Below are positions 57,331 through 64,000 of a stretch of DNA of 64,000 nucleotides, piece after piece. The notes under the pieces were generated by a model that was given only the letters and a program-made list of their open reading frames with translations, was not told the DNA's origin and made no database searches. The translations under genes were made by a program, and so were the position numbers. Source of the DNA: Dryococelus australis (Eukaryota; Arthropoda; Insecta; Phasmatodea; Phasmatidae); NCBI GenBank assembly GCA_029891345.1, contig CM057002.1:15018295-15082294 (forward strand), given 5' to 3'. Every line of letters begins with the position of its first letter. Position 1 is the stretch's first letter.

Positions 57331-57755
57331 TAAAGGTTGTTCACGATAAAGTGAGCATTTTTTAAATCAACCTGAGAAAAAAGTTACTGCCCATGCCTGC
57401 ATATACTTCAACGGGCGCACTGAGTGACATGCACTTGGTAAAGTTGATAACGATATATGGGAATAAATTCCAAGTTTTAACGTCAAATTAAAAGTGTAAG
57501 GTAACCATATGTGATAACTTAAATTATATGGTTCGCATTCTGTTTTTTTAATGCATCGAAGTGTAAATATGAGCAAATTTCTAAAATATTTACTTTTATA
57601 ATAATTTCACAGGTTCACTTGACCGACACATCAACAAAGTGATGGGGCCCATAGCAATGTTAATTTTACATAAGGCGGAAGAATACAAAACGTTCTTACA
57701 AGTAGATACTAAGCAAGGCTTTCAAAAGTGCTCATTTTACCATGAACAGTCTATA
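57331..57755 (-). mobile_element. Family A MITE, copy 12
   Basis: Opposite orientation to its neighbours. Ends TAAAGGTTGTTCACGATAAA and ACCATGAACAGTCTATA. Full-length interior. Confidence 0.88.
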
Positions 57756-57957
57756 GAAGTCTATCCCTCCTTCCCAACCTCATTAACCATTGTCTCAAAT
57801 AATTGCCCACTGAGCACCGCTGAGTGCACCACTAGTCAAGGAAAATATATCTTCCCGTGCCTTACGTACAAAAACATTAGTTTACATCGAGTGTAAGTGG
57901 GCTTAAGAATAAATATATTTTAGTAAAATATGTTCTTTTCCCAACGAAAACGCAAGT

Positions 57958-58377
57958 TATAGGCTGTTCACGATAAAGTGAGCACTTTTGAATCCCCTGA
58001 TAAAGATATACTTTTATGCCTGTTGTGTATTCTTCCAGCATACGTAAAATATGTGACACATCACTTTATTTATGCGTTGGTTACGTAAAACTGTGAAACT
58101 ATTAAAAGAATAAATATTTTACAAATGTGCTAATTCTTACACTCGTATGTATTTAAAAAAAATAACAGAAAGAAAATCTAATAATTTCAGTACTCAGAAG
58201 TATTTACCTAATACTTCAAATTTAACGTTAAGACACGGGACTACTTTCTCTCTGTCATTACCAACTTTACTGAGTGCATGCCAGTCAGTGTACCTGTTGA
58301 AATATATGCTGGCAGGGGCAGTGACATATTTCAAAGGTTGATTTCAAAAGTGCTCAGATTACCGTGAACAGCCTATA
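57958..58377 (+). mobile_element. Family A MITE, copy 13
   Basis: Ends TATAGGCTGTTCACGATAAA and TTACCGTGAACAGCCTATA, both well preserved. Interior diverged and shortened in the first third. Confidence 0.88.
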
Positions 58378-58511
58378 ATATGCTAAACTAAACACATCTT
58401 TATTCGACGAATAACACCAAGTGTTAAATTATTGCTAGGGAACTGGTCCTCCAGGAAGGTCGGGCAGCTTCCTAACTGATCAGGATCAGATTGAATCAAA
58501 TAAATACTTAG

Positions 58512-58690
58512 GTAACTGGGGTAGCGACTAGAGCGAACCCCCCCCCCCCCCCACAAAAAGGCTAAACGGGTTCGATTCCTTGCGGGGTCGTACCCGGGTT
58601 CTCGCACGTGGGAGTCGTGCAGGACTCTAGTCGGCGGGCTTTCTCGGCGATTTCCCGTTTCCCCGGACCGATGCATTCCTCCCCCCCCCC
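58512..58690 (+). mobile_element. tRNA-derived SINE type 1, copy 8, decayed
   Basis: The head is broken by a run of about 15 C. The B box GGGTTCGATTCC and the body (GGGAGTCGTGCAGGACTC, GGCGATTTCCCGTTTCCCC) are recognisable, and a second C-run at 58679-58693 ends the match. Confidence 0.75.
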
Positions 58691-58739
58691 CCCTCAGCGC
58701 AACTTCTGGGCCGGTTGCACTGCAAAACTCTTTAATTCA

Positions 58740-59120
58740 GATCTGGTGGTCGGATGATTTGAACTCACGCGTCTTATGTGTCTGCCGACCAATCGCCGAC
58801 GGTCGCTGTAACGATTACTTACTTTTTTTCTGATTGGCCTATTTAAGTATAAAATGTCTTCTCACACAGACACGCAGCCAATAGCAAAGGAAACTTACGA
58901 ATTTGCACATAAGATGTTGACATCTAACCTGCGTATAAATATTTTGCGAAAAACTGGTAGTCCTACTAATAGGATAAGGCCTAAGTGGAATAGCATATAT
59001 AGGCAGTCTAATGTTCTAAATAACAGTTGTGTGTATTTTTATAACAGCTTAAAAATTAATTTATAATTAATTTTAGCTCTTTCATTTTTATTAAGACCTC
59101 CAACCCTTACGAATACTGAT
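58740..59120 (+). mobile_element. Possible LTR-like fragment related to family L
   Basis: GATTGGCCTATTTAAGTATAAAATG (about 58832-58856, split here as GATTGGCC and TATTTAAGTATAAA) looks like a CCAAT-less TATA promoter. The right end, TATTAAGACCTCCAACCC plus TTACGA, matches the conserved 3' block of family L copies 1 and 4. The middle does not align. The hAT element at 59121 is inserted right after this block. Confidence 0.4.
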
Positions 59121-59595
59121 TAAGGTCGCCAGTAATTTTTCATTACCAAATTCCCTGACATTTCCCTGATTTACAGACAAAAATGATTTTTCCCTTCGAA
59201 TTTTTTACTACAAAATCACAATATTTTTTGGCTATTGAAATCGCAATACTTTAAGATAAATACTTTTGGAACGGAATGTAATATACAATTGTATATGTAA
59301 TACCTTACCTTGCTGAACACCAGCAGTCGTCCATTCCGAGAAAAGTTGTAGCACAGCACACGAAACTATGTAACTTATTACAGTTTACTGCAAACATATA
59401 CTTAGTGCTTCTCACAAGCCTAAATAAACCTACAGTTTTTGAAGTACATTACAGAGTTATTCACCATGTAAATTCATTTTAACACAAATATTTACATAAC
59501 TTCTACTTCTGAATGATTTAAAGAAATGAGCTAAGTTAATACTCCTTCTCAAGAACACGAATGTGTCCGTTAAGAAGTGTCAATTCTTCAAGTTT

Positions 59596-59632
59596 CATTT
59601 TTTTTTTTTTTTTTTTTTTTTGCATTTCAAGA

Positions 59633-59658
<26 letters not shown>
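59596..59658. repeat. Paired T-runs
   Basis: Two T homopolymers of about 20-23 bp separated by GCATTTCAAGA, just beyond the 3' end of the hAT transposase reading frame. Confidence 0.9.
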
Positions 59659-59666
<8 letters not shown>

Positions 59667-60675
59667 TATATCTGCTGCCCATTTTTCTCATCCTTTTCTT
59701 TTACTTTGTCCTCATTCCTTTTGTTCTGGTCAATCTGAGCATCCTGGTATTGACTGTGAGCATTTCGTGCAGACAAAATCATAGCCTTGCTAATATTTAA
59801 ATCTTCTACAACTCCGCCAGAAGCTTGAAAGCCAGAAGCCCCACACTTGCCTTTGTACAATCAGAGACCTTTCATGCATGTTTTCAACAAGGCAATCTTT
59901 ATTAACCGAAAAACCCACGTTCTACACTTGCATTGCCATGAGAAAATACTAATATCATTTTGATAAATTTTACAAGTTCCTCTGAACTATTGTGCTTGTC
60001 TACAAAGTTTCTCCAGAGTGTATCTAGCCTAAACTATTTCCGACAAAATTTTCTTTAGTTCTGCTAATATTTATGTACTCTGACACAATTCTTTGAAGCT
60101 TGTGTGGATCTTCCGTGCTTCACAGCCAGTTGTTTTCTACAAGCACTTCCAAAGACATCTGCAACCGCTGCTCAGCTATTTGGGGCGATTTCACAATGAA
60201 CTGTGGATCACAAGTGATACCCTTCACAAGCTTAAATTTGAGAAGGGACATAATCATGATATTCTTGCATGTTGTCTGGAGAATTGCGCGACAGTCGAGT
60301 TTGAAAGAAATAATACCAATTTCTTTTACTGAATCGATTCGCCTCAGAGCATCACGGGTTCCGCATCCTACATCCACCTTCTTTGCATGCAGCAGAACGT
60401 CAGTTTTTGACAAATCAATGCTTGCTGTAGTCTTGGAATTCATCGTTTCAGGCTTCACAAAATACTTAATCAGGGACGTGAGAATATTAGTCAGTTCTGT
60501 GTGTAGGAAGGGTGTCATAGGGGAATAAGTTTGAAACAGCTCCAAGAAGTCGTCTATTTCCTTCACAAGGAAGCAAAAGAATGTTAGTTTTGCAAGCATC
60601 AATTTGTCACTTACGCCTTCTATAATTGCTGCGTAACTATCAGAAATGGCAGGCTCCTTCTCATTTTCCTTAATT

Positions 60676-60717
<42 letters not shown>

Positions 60718-61793
60718 CTTCAAGTTAGGAAAAATTTCAAGGGCTCTCTGTGCAACCTCAATATTCTGAAGCCATCACACATCACAAAATTTTACAGGAA
60801 ATTTTGTTGATTCTAAATATACTGTATAGCCATTCGTCCTTGGAGGCCGATCCTTGAAAAAGTTGTACACAGCATGCAGAAAATGGAAAATTTTCCACCC
60901 ACTATTATTCATTCCAACTTAAAAGTATTGTGGAGAGTATGGAACCCACATGAGCCAATTTCTATTATTGCATGATCTGAAGGATCTCTGTTCAAGTCTG
61001 CTTTTAAGTCAACTAAAAACTTTTAGATTTACATTTGGCCCATCCATGGAAATTTGCATTAGCTTTCTTAAGTGTAGTTCCGATACTGCCTCTTTAAAAG
61101 ATTGCACAAGGTCAGCAGCTGTTGTATGACCCAGAAAAGTTTAAGTAAAATAACGCCTACTTAACTGTGTAATTCAAATCACAGTGAGAAATTTCTTGCA
61201 ATAACTCCTTGTGAAAATATGGAGCGAAACCACACTCTATGGTGTACGAGATCTTTGTGCGCTGAAGACGCATGTTCATTGCTATTGCACTATCAGTAAA
61301 CATTGTTTTGAAAATGTTAACAGCTTCCCCTGCAGAATCCATTGACCAATGATTCATTATTACTAGTAGAAACCATACTATATCAGCTTTGGTATTTTCA
61401 TTTTCAATAAAAAAATCTGCAGTGGACAAGGTGTAACAGGTTGCTGTAATACATTATCTACTACATCCAAGGATGACAAAGTTTCACTTTCATTAACACT
61501 TGCACATTTATTCTCTTCGAAACATTTTTTAGATTTACCAATTCCTGTAATTTCCTGTGAACTAGTACCTGCATCAGTGTTACTTTTTTTTTTATAAAAT
61601 ATCTTAGATCACATTCACCATTTATACGAGAACGAGGCTGATGTTTCTGACCACTGAGATGACGCGTAACAGCCCCTTTCGCCATGTTGCTTAAATTGAG
61701 AGTGCTCCGACACAAGGAGCAGAAGAACACATGCTTGTCATTCTTAACTTTCTGAAGCCATGGCTGAAAACGTTGATCGCAAAGCGTCATCAT
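59657..61793 (-). pseudogene. hAT transposase pseudogene (BED-finger type)
   Basis: Starts with ATG at 61791-61793. Residues 9-51 form a BED-like zinc finger (C25, C28, H45, H51; FQPWLQKVKND upstream). Then come fragments with MFTDSAIAMNM and GFAPYFHKELL (61157-61429). In other frames between 60720 and 61140 there are MQISMDGPNVNLK, DRPPRTNGYT and FPVKFCDV. The block 60120-60602 includes YSPMTPFLHTELT and KYFVKPET. Near 59880-60030 lies the hAT dimerisation region (FSHGNASVERGF, a frameshift, then ENMHERSLIVQRQVW), and the tail ends about 59660. In living relatives this enzyme cuts at the element's ends and rejoins them in target DNA. Several stops and frameshifts, including one inside the dimerisation motif, make it dead. 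Family assignment rests on motif recall. Confidence 0.85.
60678..60715. repeat. (AT)n microsatellite inside the hAT transposase
   Basis: About nineteen AT dinucleotides interrupting the decayed reading frame. Confidence 0.93.
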
Positions 61794-62002
61794 TGAACTC
61801 TGTCAGTCTGGGCTTTGACAGTGACATCTGCAAAAAAATAGTATAGACCCAAACCTTTAGGATATAACCCCTAGGCAATGCCAACATTCCAAACAGCACC
61901 CATTTTCTCTTAAATCTTTATAATGGTTTTATTCATTTTACTAAACTATAACGTATTCTACACTCATCTGCACAGGCCAATACATAATGGGCTAAAAATG
62001 AG

Positions 62003-62242
62003 TAGGCTGTTCACGGTAAAGTGAGCACTTTTTAAGGGCCTTATAATTTTTTCCTTTCATCAAATTTCCATCCTCCTGCTACTTTTTAATATAAATATTG
62101 CAATGTGACCAATAGACACAGTGTATATATTGCACCACCATCAAAATTTAATGCCTGAGGCTGCAATAAGATATATTTATTAGCGGTTAGTGCCTGTTGC
62201 GAGGGCCTTAAAAAGTGCTCACTTTATCGTGAACAGCCTATA
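62003..62242 (+). mobile_element. Family B MITE, copy 5, nested in the hAT element
   Basis: Ends TAGGCTGTTCACGGTAAAG and TATCGTGAACAGCCTATA, both clean, with internal AAGATATATTTATTAGC. It lies between the transposase start and the hAT right end, so it inserted after the hAT element. Confidence 0.92.
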
Positions 62243-63603
62243 ATGCTGTTTACAAAAAAACTCAAGAGGCAGTCAAAATTCATACCACCACCATACTGCT
62301 AGCAGATGCTAACCATTACAGTCTGCCTATGTCCTAATGAAGTTTGGTGTTGAGAAATAACTGGCACACTTAACCTATCTAACATAACATAACCATTTGT
62401 AACTTATGTAGTGTTCGAATATGACACCTTTATTTTGCAATTTGTAATTTAGTACGTTTCAATTTGAAGTTCACGGCAGTAATTTGTTTATCACTCGTTG
62501 CAATAAATTTACAAATTAGTAATTAAACTTTCTTTAACCATAAATCATTCATAACTTTTGTTAACAATATTGGGTCACGTGACCATGTTGTCTCCAAAAT
62601 CTACCAGAAGCAAATTCAAACACGACCACGTGTTCCTTTGTCCCAGATCCTTGTGTTCGTACTGATTAACATTAACTGTATAATCGTAACGAGAAATACG
62701 TAGTATAGTCTCGTTTGTAAAACACAAAAAAAAAAAAAAAAAAATGAACGTCACCATTAGCCGTTTAAAAAAAAAAGACGGGAAAAATTCTTCAAACACA
62801 AATTAATCACCAATTAAACCCATCTTTTAAAAACACCCACACAAAAAATTCGCCTTCAGCAAATAATTATTGTATCAATAAAACACTGGTGAAATTCACG
62901 TCAATATGGTAAATATGTTTAACAGCCTTAAATGACTAGACATGCATACCTCTCCTCCTTCAGATATTTTTTATGTTAACGGTAGGCCCACGTCTTCTTC
63001 ACATCATTAATCACTCAGTTTTGTCGCAGGCAAAAAATATTATCATCTCGTATTACAAATTCTGTAACCAATCTACGCGGCAAGGCGTTCACGTATATTA
63101 TTACGTGATAAAGTCCATAATCTGAGCATAAATGAAAAAAAAAGTGGACTGATTGTGTACATTACGTCCATTAGCGGCAAAACTAACGTTTCATGTAAAC
63201 ACACGAGGACTATACGCGGACTCCATTTTTAATGTCCCGTTCGATAGATCGATACAATCGAATCCATTGTAGGCCTACAGCTCTAAAATCGATTCAGTAG
63301 TACCGCAGTCGATCACTATAAAAATACGTTTCACTACACTACACGAAATAACCAGAAATGTTTCCAGTCAACAGTTATTTATTTTGCAGTTTCCATTACA
63401 CAAACTTCGTAAAGAAAAAAACCATTTCAATTTTGTGCCTCGCAAATGCCAGATCTACAGACACTGGATTATTAAATTCCCTGACATTTGACTACTGTTT
63501 CGTTAATTCCCTGATATTTCCCTGATTTCCTCGAGAGCTTTTTAATTTCCTGGCAATTCCCGGTTTTCCCGGTTTTCACAGACGAGTGGCAACCCTGACT
63601 GAT

Positions 63604-64000
63604 ACGCCCCTGGCAACTACATTTCCTCAACACATTGGGAAGTTCCATCAAAACTGTCTGGATACACTTGTTCTTGTTGAATTAAATAGGTTGGCAGTAA
63701 TATGCAGAAGTTCTTGAAATTTGAAACATTGGCATTGATCGCGTTCTCATACCAGGCTGTGAGTTCCGAGAAACGGAGGTTTTGATCTCAGTGGCGCAGG
63801 CATTACGAGTGGAAGTTCCAGCTAAACGAAATGCCCAGTTACCAAGGAATATCTCAAATAATTTTTCTTGGAAATATTTCAGTTTTAACTGGAAAGCTTC
63901 TTTACCTGTATGCGAAGCCCACTCGAAGTTTATTAACGAAAAACCGGCGAAAAGAGGTTGACGAGATAATCTTGTAACCATGCACACCTTCCTACTCTTA
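63604..64000. other. Host flank with unclassified minus-strand open frame
   Basis: The first bases (ACGCCCCTGGCAACTAC) continue the family L-like sequence broken by the hAT element. A minus-strand frame at 63682-63981 begins at ATG (99 codons) and contains GKEAFQLKLKYFQEKLFEI. Its composition is protein-like but I do not recognise it, and it lies at the window edge. It may be an exon or a retroelement fragment. Confidence 0.3.

Larger units (their letters stand above)
59121..63597 (-). mobile_element. hAT DNA transposon, near full length, inactive
   Basis: The right end, on the minus strand, reads CAGGGTTGCCACTCG. The left end reads TAAGGTCGCCAG. Both continue into matching TTCCCTGACATTTCCCTG words (59151-59168; 63476-63520), the inverted subterminal region. 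ACTGAT lies directly outside both ends (59115-59120, 63598-63603), 6 bp of the 8-bp duplication expected of hAT; the last two bases differ. The 4.48-kb element contains a broken transposase gene on the minus strand and a family B MITE in its 5' non-coding part. Two T-runs and an (AT)n tract have expanded inside. Confidence 0.88.

Noticed and set aside
59561..59800. Phe-rich open frames on the plus strand
   Set aside because: They translate the paired T-runs antisense to the hAT transposase tail.

Overview
The window looks like non-coding, repeat-rich DNA from an arthropod nuclear genome, most likely an insect with a large genome. It is AT-rich, has no operons and no continuous host gene. Transposable-element remnants sit side by side or nested, and there are several tRNA-derived SINE families, many short DNA transposons (MITEs), micro- and minisatellites, and two decayed coding relics typical of animal genomes. 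The species cannot be named from this sequence alone. I found no intact host protein-coding gene, no canonical tRNA or rRNA gene and no CRISPR array.

Most of the recognisable sequence belongs to a few families. Family A is a MITE of about 425 bp with ends like TATAGGCTGTTCACGGTAAA (16 full or partial copies). Family B is about 240 bp with the same ends (5 copies). A tRNA-derived SINE of about 240 bp has A and B boxes (8 copies), and three other tRNA-like SINE types occur once each. Family L is a repeat with an LTR-like, TATA-bearing promoter (4-5 copies, at 2.6, 19.7, 22.1, 24.8 and possibly 58.8 kb). Family E is a short hAT-type MITE with an 8-bp target duplication (4 copies). Families D, J (CCAAT-rich) and C, and a CACTG-ended transposon, occur 2-4 times each.

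Layout. 0-5 kb: CACTG transposon, two A MITEs, an L copy and SINEs. 5-11 kb: mostly unremarkable AT-rich DNA with a (CT)21 tract and a probable LINE tail. 11-16.5 kb: A and B MITEs, an 8 x 41-bp minisatellite made from a MITE end, and SINEs. 17-18.1 kb: a SINE split by a retroposed insert. 18-25.3 kb: B, L, E and D copies, a tRNA-fragment triplet, a GC-rich block and a third MITE type. 25.3-27.5 kb: a decayed virus-like or Maverick-like relic with a phospholipase A2-like motif. 28-41 kb: nested MITEs and SINEs, ending in a cluster of CAAGCTTG palindromes. 44.8-45.7 kb: a MADF/BESS-type pseudogene interrupted by a hAT MITE. 46.7-48.3 kb: a 25-copy, 64-bp minisatellite. 53.8-56.0 kb: a foldback element. 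56.8-58.4 kb: three A MITEs in a row. 59.1-63.6 kb: a nearly complete but dead hAT element carrying a B MITE.

The genes here do not work together as a pathway. The window is a record of successive insertions whose order can often be read from nesting and target-site duplications. The best-supported larger elements are the hAT element (59121-63597) and the foldback element (53803-55985). The most unusual content is the PLA2-like relic near 26.3 kb and the minisatellite derived from a MITE end at 12.7 kb.
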